A stretch of DNA of 64,000 bases from CAJCJE01 sp036494465 (GTDB lineage Bacteria; Actinomycetota; Actinomycetes; Mycobacteriales; Pseudonocardiaceae). Both the position numbers and the translations under genes were made by a program. Below, in pieces: positions 24,740 through 33,857 of the stretch. The notes beneath the pieces were generated by a model. The model did no database searches. It was not told the DNA's origin and was given only the letters and a program-made list of their open reading frames with translations. The stretch spans positions 29,554 to 93,553 of the forward strand of contig DASXOJ010000147.1 in assembly GCA_036494465.1 (NCBI GenBank), in the 5' to 3' direction. Each line of letters starts with the position of its first letter. The first letter of the stretch is position 1.

Positions 24740-25546
24740 CTAGGCGAGGCGTTCGCGCAGGAACTCGACGACCCGCTCGCGCGCGGTCAGCGCCGGGTGA
24801 CCCGGTTGTTCGCGCACTTCTGCGGTGAGTACGGAGTGCGCGCGCTTGCTGAACCCGGTCGGGTTGCCCGGTGCCGAGTCCAGCTCGATCACGTCGAACG
24901 CGTCGCCGAGCCGGTTCTTCAAGGTGGTGAAGCGGTCCTTGGGCGAGGTGCCGTCCTCGCTGAACCGCAGCCCCATCACGCACAGGTTGTCGTTGGTGGT
25001 CCGCTGCACGACCGTGGCCAGTTCCTTTTCGGACAGGCCGGGGTCGGCGCGGTGGGCCGCGTTGATCGGGAACGGCACGGACGGCTGGCTGAGCACGGGC
25101 GCGAGCACCACGTCCTCGACGGCGACGGCCAGCGCGAACCCGCCGGTGAAGCACATGCCGATCACGCCGACGCCCTTACCGGGGGTGCGCCCGGCGAGAT
25201 CCTTGGCGACCGCGCGCAGGAAACCGGTGATCGGTCGCTCGGCGTCCAGCGCGAACGCGCGGAACTCCGAGGCGACGCACAGCCTGCCGATCACGCCGAG
25301 CGCGTAGCCGGCCGTCATCGGCTTGCCGGGCGTGCCGAACGGGGAGGGCACCACGACGGTGAAGCCCTGATCGACCAGGTGGTCGGCGAGGCCGAGCACC
25401 TCGGGGGTGATCCCGGGGACCTCGGGGATCAGCACCACCCCGGGGCCATCGCCCTTCTCGTAACAGTCGTAGGTCAGGCCGGCTCCCGTGAAGGGCGCTT
25501 TGCGCCAGCCGGTCAGGTCCGAGGTGGGTGCCGTGTCGGTGGTCAC
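24740..25546 (-). CDS. Dienelactone hydrolase-family protein
   Basis: A 268-aa alpha/beta hydrolase. The nucleophile motif GMCFTGG has cysteine, as in dienelactone hydrolases (GxCxGG); the catalytic His is expected in the last 30 residues (GHPALTARERVV), and an Asp in the loop near residue 210. The N-terminal VVLIPEVPGITPEV resembles the oxyanion region. The GTG start at 25546 is used. It lies 7 bp after the TetR gene on the same strand, so the two may be coexpressed. The natural substrate is unknown. Confidence 0.88.
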   Translation of the reverse strand: MTTDTAPTSDLTGWRKAPFTGAGLTYDCYEKGDGPGVVLIPEVPGITPEVLGLADHLVDQGFTVVVPSPFGTPGKPMTAGYALGVIGRLCVASEFRAFALDAERPITGFLRAVAKDLAGRTPGKGVGVIGMCFTGGFALAVAVEDVVLAPVLSQPSVPFPINAAHRADPGLSEKELATVVQRTTNDNLCVMGLRFSEDGTSPKDRFTTLKNRLGDAFDVIELDSAPGNPTGFSKRAHSVLTAEVREQPGHPALTARERVVEFLRERLA

Positions 25547-25553
25547 GAGCGGA

Positions 25554-26111
25554 TCATGCCACCGGTGCGATGGGCAGGCCGAGTCCGGTGAGCATGATGT
25601 CGAGCATCTTGCCCGCGCGCGCCACGCCGTCCTCCTCGGTGGCGATGGAGACCGCGTGCGCCATCCGCAGCAGTTCGACCACCTCGATGTCGCTACGCAC
25701 CACGCCGGATTCCTGCAAGGGCGTGAGCAGTTCGCCCGCGGTCGCGCGCATGGCTTTGCGGCAGTAGTCGAAGTTCTCGCCGTTGTGGTCCATCGCGGTC
25801 TTGAGCGAACGGGCCAGGCCCTTGTTGGCGAAGATGAACTCGAGCTGGGCGTGCATCCAGGCACAGAGCGCCTGCTCGGGTGGCAGTTCCTCGCGCAGCC
25901 GCTTGCCAAGGTCGGCCAGCGCGATGATCTCCTCCCGGTAGATGGCTTCGATCAGCGCGTCCCTGGTGGGGAAGTGGCGGTAGAGGGTGCCTGCGCCGAC
26001 GCCCGCCTTCTTCACGATCTCGTCGAGCGGCGCGTCGATGCCGTGTTCGGCGAAGACCTGCTTGGCCACGGCGACGATCCGCGCGGCATTGCGCTGGGCG
26101 TCGGCACGCAT
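25554..26111 (-). CDS. TetR/AcrR-family repressor of the adjacent MFS pump
   Basis: A 185-aa TetR protein. The HTH is RIVAVAKQVFAEHG, then VGAGTLYRHFPTRDALIEAI. The ligand domain is helical (residues 75-185). ATG 26111 follows a GAGGAGGG site. It is divergent from an MFS gene; three palindromes with one consensus lie between them, which fits a repressor controlling both directions. Downstream on its own strand is the hydrolase gene, which may act on the same compound. Confidence 0.92.
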   Translation of the reverse strand: MRADAQRNAARIVAVAKQVFAEHGIDAPLDEIVKKAGVGAGTLYRHFPTRDALIEAIYREEIIALADLGKRLREELPPEQALCAWMHAQLEFIFANKGLARSLKTAMDHNGENFDYCRKAMRATAGELLTPLQESGVVRSDIEVVELLRMAHAVSIATEEDGVARAGKMLDIMLTGLGLPIAPVA

Positions 26112-26146
26112 GGGTTCGATCCCTCCTCGAGTCCACATCGAGTATC

Positions 26147-26227
26147 CGGAGAGATTCTCCGAATAGACTTGCGCAATCGGAGAGTCTCTCCATATCGTAG
26201 GGCACGTTCAAGCGGAGAATGTCTCCG
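26147..26227. promoter_or_regulatory. Three operator-like palindromes, CGGAGA-N3-TCTCCG
   Basis: Three copies of one 15-bp palindrome lie between the divergent TetR and MFS genes: 26147-26161 and 26213-26227 match CGGAGA-N3-TCTCCG perfectly, and 26178-26192 differs only in its last base. Centres are 31 and 35 bp apart, about three DNA turns. The spacing suits cooperative binding of TetR dimers. They cover the promoters of both genes. Confidence 0.82.
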
Positions 26228-26253
26228 GTTGCTGTTCCGTAGGGGGAATATCC

Positions 26254-27696
26254 GTGACCGAGCGGACCCTGACCGCGCCCGTCAGCCAGGCGGCGCCGCG
26301 GTCAGCACGAGCCGGGCTCGTGCTGATCACCATCCTGACCTGCCAACTCATGCTCGTGCTCGACATCACCGTGATGAACGTGGCGCTGCCGCACATCCAG
26401 GTCGACCTGCACTTCACGCCGACCGGCCTGTCCTGGGTGATGAGCTCCTACACGCTGATCTTCGGCTGTCTGCTACTGCTCGGCGGCCGCGCGGGAGACC
26501 TGTTCGGCAGGCGCCGGATGTTCGTCGTCGGCGTCGCCGTGTTCACCATCGCCTCGCTGTTCGCCGGACTCGCCCAGACCGCGTCCTGGCTGATCATCGC
26601 CCGGATCGCGCAGGGCCTCGGCGCCGCTGCCGCGGGCCCGAACACGTTGGCGCTGATCACCAGCACCATCTCCGACGCCAAGGCCCGAGTGCGCGCGTTC
26701 GCGCTGTTCTCCGCCATGTCCAGCGGCGGTTTCGCGGTCGGCCTTATCGTCGGCGGGCTGCTTACCGAAATCGGCAGCTGGCGCCTTGGCATGTTCATCA
26801 ACGTGCCGTTCGGCATCGCCGTCACCGTGCTCGCGCGGCGCTTCATCGCCGAACCGGAGCGCAACGCCGCCCGGCTCGACCTGCCCGGCGCGATCACCTC
26901 GACCCTGGGCGTCGCCGGGCTGGTCTACGGCTTCGTGCGCGCGGCGTCCGCAGGCTGGGGCGACCCGGTCGTGTTGACCACCCTGATCGGCGGCGCGCTG
27001 CTGGTCGGACTGTTCCTGCTGGTCGAACGCCGTGCCACCGAACCGCTGCTGCGGCTGAGCCTGCTCGCCGACGGCAACCGGGCCCGCGCCTACGCCAACA
27101 TGTTCCTCGGCCCGATGGCGATGACCTCGATGTTCTTCTTCCTCACCCAGTTCATCCAGGACGTGCTTGGCCTCAAACCGCTGGTCACCGGGTTCGCGTT
27201 CCTGCCAATGGCCGCGTCGATCTTCGCGGTCAGCCGGGTCATGCCGCGCCTGCTGCCGCGCTTCGGGCCCAAGGTGCTGGTCACCGCGGGCACTGGGCTG
27301 ATGGTGATCGGCCTGGTCTGGCTCACCCAGCTGGGCGTCACCAGCGGCTACTTCCCGACGCTGTTCGGCCCGTTGCTGCTGATGGGTATCGGCGGTGGCC
27401 TCGGCTTCTCACCGTTGAACGTGATCATCATGTCCACGGTGCCGGTCCGCGACGCGGGCGCGGCAGGCGGTGCGTTGCAGACCATGCAGCAGATCGGCAG
27501 TTCGCTCGGGCTTGCGGTGCTGGTCACAGTGTTCGGCCGGGTGTCGGCGACGGCCATCGCGCACCACGAGTCCGCCGGGCAGGTGCTGGTGTCCGGCATG
27601 ACCAGCGCATATGTCGTCGCGGCCGGTTGCGCGGTCGCCTCGTTCATCGTCGCGCTGACGTTCCGGCGCCAGGGAAACAGCGAGCGAACCGCGTGA
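26254..27696 (+). CDS. DHA2-type MFS drug-export transporter
   Basis: A 480-aa, 14-helix MFS antiporter of the DHA2 (EmrB/QacA) group. The first helix carries LVLDITVMNVALPHIQ, the usual motif of this group, followed by GRAGDLFGRRRMF between helices 2 and 3. It should be a proton-driven exporter of a small, probably toxic, compound. GTG 26254 is the start. It is divergent from a TetR repressor with three palindromes between them. No fused extra domain, unlike the MFS proteins at 30128 and 33858. Confidence 0.93.
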   Translation: MTERTLTAPVSQAAPRSARAGLVLITILTCQLMLVLDITVMNVALPHIQVDLHFTPTGLSWVMSSYTLIFGCLLLLGGRAGDLFGRRRMFVVGVAVFTIASLFAGLAQTASWLIIARIAQGLGAAAAGPNTLALITSTISDAKARVRAFALFSAMSSGGFAVGLIVGGLLTEIGSWRLGMFINVPFGIAVTVLARRFIAEPERNAARLDLPGAITSTLGVAGLVYGFVRAASAGWGDPVVLTTLIGGALLVGLFLLVERRATEPLLRLSLLADGNRARAYANMFLGPMAMTSMFFFLTQFIQDVLGLKPLVTGFAFLPMAASIFAVSRVMPRLLPRFGPKVLVTAGTGLMVIGLVWLTQLGVTSGYFPTLFGPLLLMGIGGGLGFSPLNVIIMSTVPVRDAGAAGGALQTMQQIGSSLGLAVLVTVFGRVSATAIAHHESAGQVLVSGMTSAYVVAAGCAVASFIVALTFRRQGNSERTA

Positions 27697-27766
27697 AGCG
27701 GGCATAAAGTCGATCGATACGGAGGTTGCTGGTAACGGATTGAGTCCGTTCAGGGGAGTGCGGTTG

Positions 27767-29383
27767 ATGCGTCGGGTGTGGGTGTGGCCGTTCGGCTTGG
27801 TCGCGATCGCGGTGGGGATCTTCGCCGGGATCGTCGCGGTGCGGGGTGCCGTGCCCGGTTGGGCCGCGCAACCCAGCCACGGCTTCACCCAGAACAGTCC
27901 CGCCCTGCACGGCCTGCTGGTCGCGTTGCTGCTGCTCGTGCTCGGCTGGGGCCTGCTGCGCGCCAAAGCGGTCGCGCTGGTCGCGAGCGTGCTGCTGATC
28001 GGCTGGGTCACCCTGGCCATGCGGCACACCAGCTGGAGCATCCTGCCGATCGGCTACGCGCTCGCGCTCGTCCTGTGCTATCACGGCTTTCCCGCCGTGC
28101 CGGACCGCGGCCAGGTGCGCGCCGCGGTGCGCAACGGACTGCTCGCCCTTGGCGTGACCCTGCTGATCGAATGGGCGGCCCGGCACGACTGGGCCGCCCA
28201 CCTCGGCCTCGCCGCGTCCACCCTGATCGTGATCGTGGTGGTGTTGATCACCACCCTGCGCGCGGCGCCCGCGCCCGCCCCGGCCACCGAGGCCGAGCGG
28301 GCCCGGATCGCCGCGCTGGTGCGCAGGCCCGGCGCGGACACGCTGGCGCCGTTCGCGTTGCGCTCGGACAAGTCCTACCTGTTCAGCGCGGACGGCACCG
28401 CCGCGATCGGCTACCGGGTGCTGCTCGGCGTCGCGGTCGTCGGCGGCGACCCGATCGGCGACCCGCGCGGCTACGACGACGTGATCGCCAGGTTCATGGC
28501 GTTGTGCCGCCGCAACGGCTGGCGGCCGGCGGTGCTCGGCGCCCGCGCCGAACTCGACCCGCTGTGGCGCGCCCAGCACCTCACCGGCCTCCAGGTCGGC
28601 GAGGAAGTCATGCTCGACGTGCCCGCGTTCGGCCTGGCCACGCGCAAGATGCGCAACGTGCGCCAGGCCGTCGGCCGCACGCACAACGCGGGCATCACCA
28701 CCCGGGTCGTGCGCGCGGGCGAGCTCGAACCGGAGCTGTTCGCGGAGATGTCCGAGGTGTCCAACGCCTGGCTGGGCAAGGCGCGCGAGCGCGGGTTCTC
28801 CATGGTCATGGACGGCCTGTTCGACGCCGGCAACCCGGACAGCGTCTTCGTGCTCGCCTTCGACGCGGACCGGCACGTGGTCGGCTTCCAGCGCTACCTG
28901 CCCGCCGGTTTCGGTTACGGCCCAACGCCCGCACCGGGCGCCGCGCTGTCGCTGGACGTGATGCGCCGCGAACGCGGCCGGTTCAACGGGCTCAACGAGC
29001 GCATGATCGTCGACCTTGTCGACTACGCGAAACAACACGGCATCGGCACCGTGTCGCTGAATTTCGCCGCGTTCCGCGCCCTGCTCGACCGGGGCGCGCA
29101 GCGCGGTCCTGTGCAGCAGCTCGGCTACCGCACCCTGCACCTGCTCGACCCGTTCATCCAGGTCGAGTCGCTGTACCTGTTCAACGCCAAGTTCCGCCCC
29201 GGGTACCTGGGCAGGCGGGTCGCGTTCGGCAGCTGGTTCGCGCTGCCGGTGGTGTTGCTCGCGCTGCTCGGCCTGGAGTTCGCGCTCCCGTACGACCTGC
29301 ACCGAGGCCAGCGCGCGCCCGAACCAGTCGAAGCGGACCGCTCGCGGCTGCTCGCGATCTGGCGCGTTCCGACCCGGCATTAG
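27767..29383 (+). CDS. DUF2156 membrane protein (MprF/LysX-like aminoacyl transferase)
   Basis: A 538-aa protein with about six N-terminal helices (residues 1-170) and a cytosolic DUF2156 domain (about 180-500), a double GNAT fold that transfers aminoacyl groups from tRNA to lipids in MprF and LysX. Motifs include VGGDPIGDPRGY, TRKMRNVRQAVGR and GLNERMIVDL. It lacks a lysyl-tRNA synthetase part. It may modify phosphatidylglycerol with an amino acid and reduce sensitivity to cationic peptides; the amino acid is not predictable. ATG 27767 has AGGGGAG 8 bp upstream; a TTG nine codons before it is less likely. Confidence 0.85.
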   Translation: MRRVWVWPFGLVAIAVGIFAGIVAVRGAVPGWAAQPSHGFTQNSPALHGLLVALLLLVLGWGLLRAKAVALVASVLLIGWVTLAMRHTSWSILPIGYALALVLCYHGFPAVPDRGQVRAAVRNGLLALGVTLLIEWAARHDWAAHLGLAASTLIVIVVVLITTLRAAPAPAPATEAERARIAALVRRPGADTLAPFALRSDKSYLFSADGTAAIGYRVLLGVAVVGGDPIGDPRGYDDVIARFMALCRRNGWRPAVLGARAELDPLWRAQHLTGLQVGEEVMLDVPAFGLATRKMRNVRQAVGRTHNAGITTRVVRAGELEPELFAEMSEVSNAWLGKARERGFSMVMDGLFDAGNPDSVFVLAFDADRHVVGFQRYLPAGFGYGPTPAPGAALSLDVMRRERGRFNGLNERMIVDLVDYAKQHGIGTVSLNFAAFRALLDRGAQRGPVQQLGYRTLHLLDPFIQVESLYLFNAKFRPGYLGRRVAFGSWFALPVVLLALLGLEFALPYDLHRGQRAPEPVEADRSRLLAIWRVPTRH

Positions 29384-29552
29384 GGGACTGGTTAGGGGCC
29401 CCGGTTAGGGGCTGCCACCTCGGATTACCTCGGTCGGGGGACACCATCCGGGCACACCCGTGCCTGGCTTGCTTTCCGCTCACCAACAGGCGCATTGTTG
29501 CGGTTACCAAGTATTTGCGTAGCTCATGCAACGGCGTAAGGAGGTGGCGGTC

Positions 29553-30131
29553 GTGCTGTCTGACGTGCCCGCGATGCGGAGCTCTCATGTGGAGAACGCC
29601 GACCACCAGGTCAACGACGACACCGACGCCTGCCAGCCCGACCGGCTCGCCGCAGCGGCCGATCTCGGCAGCCAGTGCACCCGTTTCATCCGGCTGGTCC
29701 GCAAGGTCGGCGCCAGTCTCACCTTCCAGCGCCACGACGGCATCGAGTCCGCCGCGTACGCGCTACTCGCCGTCGCGGTGGTGGCCGGACCGCAGCGGTT
29801 GACCGCGCTCGCCGAAGCGGTGCACGCCGACCCGTCCACGGTCAGCAGGCAGACCGCCGCGCTCGTCCGGCACGGCCTGCTGGAACGGCGCGCCGATCCC
29901 GCCGACGGCCGGGCCACGCTGCTGGTCGCCACACCCGAGGGGGTTCGGGTGTTCGAGGACAACAAACGGCTGCGCAGCAGGATGTTGGCGACCGCGCTGG
30001 GGGACTGGTCCGTCACGGACCTTGCCGCGCTGACCGTCCTGCTGGAGCGGTTGAACACCGACCTGGAAGGCGGCATCGAGTCCTACTTCCGGGCCGCCGC
30101 CGAATCAAGGACACCGGGACAGCCGAGATGA
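29553..30131 (+). CDS. MarR-family transcriptional regulator
   Basis: A 192-aa MarR-type regulator with a winged helix (LTALAEAVHADPSTVSRQTA, then LLERRADPADGRATLLVAT). The start is placed at GTG 29553, with AAGGAGG 8 bp upstream; an ATG at 29526 would put this site inside the gene. The N-terminal 50 residues are longer than usual for the family. Its stop overlaps the start of the MFS-fusion gene (ATGA), so it probably governs that gene and the YceI gene. Confidence 0.9.
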   Translation: MLSDVPAMRSSHVENADHQVNDDTDACQPDRLAAAADLGSQCTRFIRLVRKVGASLTFQRHDGIESAAYALLAVAVVAGPQRLTALAEAVHADPSTVSRQTAALVRHGLLERRADPADGRATLLVATPEGVRVFEDNKRLRSRMLATALGDWSVTDLAALTVLLERLNTDLEGGIESYFRAAAESRTPGQPR

Positions 30132-32761
30132 CCGCGACCAGACCGCGCCCCGGCGCTGCGACCGACCACATCGGACTGGCCCCGGTCGAACCGCCGCGCG
30201 CGGTGCTGACCCACCGCCAGGTCGTCCTGGTTTTCATCGGGTTGATGCTCGGCCTGTTCCTCGCCGCGCTGGACCAGATGATCGTCTCGGTGGCGATCCG
30301 CACCATCGCCGACGACCTGCACGGCCTGGACATCCAGGCGTGGGTGACCACCGCCTACCTGATCACCTCGACGATCAGCACGCCGCTCTACGGCAAGCTC
30401 TCCGACATCTACGGTCGCAAGCCGTTCTTCATCACCGCGATCGTGATCTTCATCGTCGGCTCGGTCGCGTGCACCTTCGCCAACTCGATGTACATGCTCG
30501 CCGGCTTCCGCGCCTTCCAGGGACTTGGCGCTGGCGGGCTGATGTCGCTGGCGCTGGCCATCATCGGTGACGTGGTGCCACCGCGTGAACGCGCCAAGTA
30601 CCAGGGCTACTTCCTCGCCGTGTTCGGTTCGGCCAGCGTGCTCGGGCCGGTCGTCGGCGGGTTCCTCGCCGGACAGTCGCAGATCCTGCACATCGCAGGC
30701 TGGCGCTGGGTGTTCCTGGTGAACGTGCCGATCGCGGCGATCGCGCTGATCGTGGTCGGCAGGGTGCTCAACCTGCCGCACATCCGGCGCAGGCACCGCA
30801 TCGACTACTGGGGCGCGCTGACCATCACCATCTGCCTGGTCCCGCTGCTGATCATCGCCGAGCAGGGCCAGCAGTGGGGCTGGACCTCGCCCCGAGCGTG
30901 GCTGTGTTACGGCGTCGGCGCTGGCGGCCTGGTGCTGTTCATCGTGGCCGAGCTGCTGATGCGCGACGACGCGCTGATCCCGATGCGACTGTTCCGCTCC
31001 GGTGTGTTCAGTGTCACCTCAACCGCCAATTTCATTGTCGGTATGGGCATGTTCGGCGGCATGGCGGTTATTCCGCTCTATTTGCAGATTGTCAAGGGAG
31101 CGTCGCCGACAAAGGCCGGCCTGCTCATTCTGCCACTCGTTCTCGGTATCGCTTTGGCGTCAGTTTTTTCCGGACAGTTGACGGCCCGAACTGGTCGATA
31201 CAAGATTTTCCCACTGCTCGGGACGGCGCTGATGGTCGCCGGTCTGCTGTTGTTGAACACCATCAACGCGGACACCCAACTGTGGCGTACCGACATCTGG
31301 ATGTTCATTTTCGGTTTCGGTCTCGGCAACTGTATGCAGACGCTGATCATCGCGGTGCAGAACGCCGTACCCGCCAGGGATATGGGCGTCGCGTCGTCCT
31401 CGGCCACGTTCTTCCGCCAGATGGGCGCCACCCTGGGTACCGCGGTTTTTCTGTCCATTTTGTTCAGCGTGCTCGGCGGCAAGATCGGCAGTGCCTTCGC
31501 GACCGAAGCGCGCTCCGCCCCGTTCCAGGCCGCGCTGCACGATCCGGCGGTGATCGCCAATCCCGCCAACGGGCCGGTATTCGCCATACTGCATAATGGT
31601 GGAGTCGGTGCCGCTGCCGGCGGATTGGCCCAGGATTCATCGTTTGTGCAGCGGCTCGATCCGCGATTGGCGCGACCGTTCTTGGACGGTTTCGCCGACT
31701 CGCTGCATCCGGTTTTGCTGACCGCCGCCATAGTGGTCGCGGTCGGTTTCGGTGTATTGCTGTTCTTGAAAGAGGTCCCGCTGCGGATGCAGTCGGGCCT
31801 CGAAGCGAGGATGGCCGAGGACGGCGCCGGGGGCGGTGCCGATCCCGGCGATCAGCTCGGTGGTGAAGGAGGAGGCGTGAGCGCTGGCGAGTATGGCTCC
31901 GTCGAGTTCGACTCAGCGGATCTCAACGGCCGGACGGGTTTGGGCGAGCTTGCGGGAGCGATGCCGATGAGCGGCAGGGACGGGTTTGACGCCCCGGGTG
32001 GCGCGTCGATCAGCGGGCACGTGCGCAGATCGGACGGTCACCCCATCGCGGATTCCGCGCTCACCCTGATCGACATGTCGGGCAGACAGGTCGGCCGCAA
32101 CGCGTCGGGCGTGGACGGCGGGTTCCACATCGTGGTGCCGGGTTCCGGTGCGTACGTGCTGATCGCGTCCGCGGGCGCGCACCAGCCGCAGGCGTCCACG
32201 GTGACCGTCGGAAACGGTCCGGTGACCGTCGACGTGGTGCTGACCGGCACGAGCAGCCTCGCGGGCACGGTCTCCATCGCGGGCCGGGGCACGCCGGTCA
32301 TCGGCGCGGCCGCGACCCTGGCCGATGGCCACGGCGAGGTGGTCAGCTCGCAGCTGACCGACGCGACAGGCAGGTACCTGTTCGGTGAACTGGTCGGCGG
32401 CGTCTACACGCTGGTGATCAGCGCCGAGGGCTACCAGCCGATCGCGACGACGGTCACCGTCGAGTCGACCGGGACGACCACTCAGGACGTGCAGCTCGCC
32501 GGTGGTTCGCACCTGCGCGGCGTCGCGCGGATCGCGGACGGCCGGGTCGTGCCGGACGCGCGGGTCACCCTGCTCGACGGGGCAGGCAACGTGATCGGCA
32601 TGACGACCACCGGTGACGACGGTGAGTACAGCTTCGACGACCTGCCCGAAGGTGACTACACGGTCATCGCGAGCGGCTACCCGCCGGTGGCCAGCACGCT
32701 GCGGGTCGTCGGCGGCGAATTCGGTCAACACGACGTGCGATTGGGACACCCGCAGTCATGA
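30128..32761 (+). CDS. DHA2 MFS transporter fused to three carboxypeptidase-regulatory-like domains
   Basis: An 877-aa fusion. Residues 1-545 form a 14-helix DHA2 transporter (LFLAALDQMIVSVAIRTIAD; STPLYGKLSDIYGRKPFF). A Gly/Asp-rich linker (about 560-620) leads to three beta-sandwich repeats (about 625-700, 705-785, 790-877), each with a GxxxxADGxYxFxxLxxGxYT type pattern (DATGRYLFGELVGGVYTLVI, TGDDGEYSFDDLPEGDYTVI). The repeats resemble carboxypeptidase regulatory domains, normally extracellular. With 14 helices and the basic KEVPLRMQSGLEAR after the last one, the C terminus should be cytosolic. Coupled by 4-bp overlaps to MarR before and YceI after. Confidence 0.92.
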   Translation: MTATRPRPGAATDHIGLAPVEPPRAVLTHRQVVLVFIGLMLGLFLAALDQMIVSVAIRTIADDLHGLDIQAWVTTAYLITSTISTPLYGKLSDIYGRKPFFITAIVIFIVGSVACTFANSMYMLAGFRAFQGLGAGGLMSLALAIIGDVVPPRERAKYQGYFLAVFGSASVLGPVVGGFLAGQSQILHIAGWRWVFLVNVPIAAIALIVVGRVLNLPHIRRRHRIDYWGALTITICLVPLLIIAEQGQQWGWTSPRAWLCYGVGAGGLVLFIVAELLMRDDALIPMRLFRSGVFSVTSTANFIVGMGMFGGMAVIPLYLQIVKGASPTKAGLLILPLVLGIALASVFSGQLTARTGRYKIFPLLGTALMVAGLLLLNTINADTQLWRTDIWMFIFGFGLGNCMQTLIIAVQNAVPARDMGVASSSATFFRQMGATLGTAVFLSILFSVLGGKIGSAFATEARSAPFQAALHDPAVIANPANGPVFAILHNGGVGAAAGGLAQDSSFVQRLDPRLARPFLDGFADSLHPVLLTAAIVVAVGFGVLLFLKEVPLRMQSGLEARMAEDGAGGGADPGDQLGGEGGGVSAGEYGSVEFDSADLNGRTGLGELAGAMPMSGRDGFDAPGGASISGHVRRSDGHPIADSALTLIDMSGRQVGRNASGVDGGFHIVVPGSGAYVLIASAGAHQPQASTVTVGNGPVTVDVVLTGTSSLAGTVSIAGRGTPVIGAAATLADGHGEVVSSQLTDATGRYLFGELVGGVYTLVISAEGYQPIATTVTVESTGTTTQDVQLAGGSHLRGVARIADGRVVPDARVTLLDGAGNVIGMTTTGDDGEYSFDDLPEGDYTVIASGYPPVASTLRVVGGEFGQHDVRLGHPQS

Positions 32762-33696
32762 GCACACAACCAGAGTCGACCGACTGGTTCGGCCAGCCCG
32801 CGTCGGCGGAAACGACCTCGCAGGAACCGCCCGCCGCACCGCTGATCCCGCCCGCACCGGCTTCGGTGCCCGCGGGTGAGCCGATCGGCGTCAGCGCGAC
32901 CGTGCACACCTCGGACGGCTGGCCGGTGCCCGCCGCCGTGTTGACGGTGACCGACGCGACCGGCCAGCAGGTGGCCAGGGTCGGCGCGGACGCCGATGGG
33001 CGGCTGGCGACCAAGCCGCTGCCGGTCGGCACCTACACCGCGATCGTCACCGCGCCGGGCTTCGATCCGACCGCGCGTGCCGCGCTGGTCACCAGCAGCG
33101 GCGCCGAACTCGGCACCGTCGAACTGGCCAGGGTCGCGGACGCGGAGCTGCCCGCGCCGGGCATCTACACCATCGATCCGGTGCACTCGGCGATCAACGT
33201 GACCGCGCGGCACCTCGGCTTCGCCACGGTGCGCGGCCGGTTCACCGAGTTCAGCGGCAAGATCGAGATCGGCACGCCGGTCGAGCAGTCGCGGGTGACC
33301 GCGCTGATCGAGGCGGCGAGCATCGACACCGGCAACAAGATGCGCGATGACCACATGCGGTCGGCGGATTTCATGGGCGTCGACGTGCATCCGGTGATCC
33401 AGTACGTGGGCACCTCGATCACGCCGCTGGGCGGGGAGAAGTGGCGGGTGGACGGCAAGCTCACCCTCAACGGCACGACCCGCCCGATCGCGCTGGACCT
33501 GACCTACCTGGGTGTCGGCCCGGACTCGTGGGGCGGCACGCGTGCCGCGTTCCGCGCGGTCACCGATCTGAAGCGCGAGGACTTCGCGATGAACTTCAAC
33601 CAGATGGTCCGCGCCGGGGTCGCCGCAGTGGGCACCACGCTGCGGGTGGAACTGGACATCGAGGCGCTTCAGGGCGATGGTCTGCCGTCGTTCTGA
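32758..33696 (+). CDS. YceI-family protein with N-terminal carboxypeptidase-regulatory-like domain
   Basis: A 312-aa protein. Residues 40-125 form one beta-sandwich module of the same kind as in the MFS fusions next door (VPAAVLTVTDATGQQVARVG, LPVGTYTAIVTAPG). Residues 135-312 form a YceI domain (YTIDPVHSAINVTARHLGF, KLTLNGTTRPIALDLTY), a lipocalin-like barrel that binds isoprenoids or other long lipids. YceI proteins are often secreted; this one has no signal peptide, so it should be cytosolic. ATG 32758 overlaps the transporter stop. It may pass a hydrophobic ligand to the transporter. Confidence 0.92.
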   Translation: MSTQPESTDWFGQPASAETTSQEPPAAPLIPPAPASVPAGEPIGVSATVHTSDGWPVPAAVLTVTDATGQQVARVGADADGRLATKPLPVGTYTAIVTAPGFDPTARAALVTSSGAELGTVELARVADAELPAPGIYTIDPVHSAINVTARHLGFATVRGRFTEFSGKIEIGTPVEQSRVTALIEAASIDTGNKMRDDHMRSADFMGVDVHPVIQYVGTSITPLGGEKWRVDGKLTLNGTTRPIALDLTYLGVGPDSWGGTRAAFRAVTDLKREDFAMNFNQMVRAGVAAVGTTLRVELDIEALQGDGLPSF

Positions 33697-33713
33697 CCGA
33701 GTATTCCCAGCTC

Positions 33714-33745
33714 AGGCCCTGTCACGTCGTCTCGTGACAGGGCCT
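33714..33745 (+). terminator. Hairpin after the YceI gene
   Basis: A perfect 13-bp stem, 33714-33726 with 33733-33745, with a 6-base loop. It sits 17 bp after the YceI stop. No T-tract follows, as is common in high-GC actinomycetes. It separates the MarR-led operon from the AT-rich promoter at about 33765-33840 of the next transporter gene. Confidence 0.75.
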
Positions 33746-33857
33746 GCGTGCGCGGTGCACGTGATCGGATTCACTGTTCGTCCCAACTTTGATAGTTGTG
33801 CACAGCAAACAAAATTAGTTAGCATAGTTAAAGTAATTGGCGGGACGTAGACGAGTC

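Noticed and set aside
27644..29380. 578-aa minus-strand open frame
   Set aside because: It mirrors the DUF2156 gene and part of the MFS gene and has the Gln/Glu/Arg/His-rich composition of an antisense reading; no motif.
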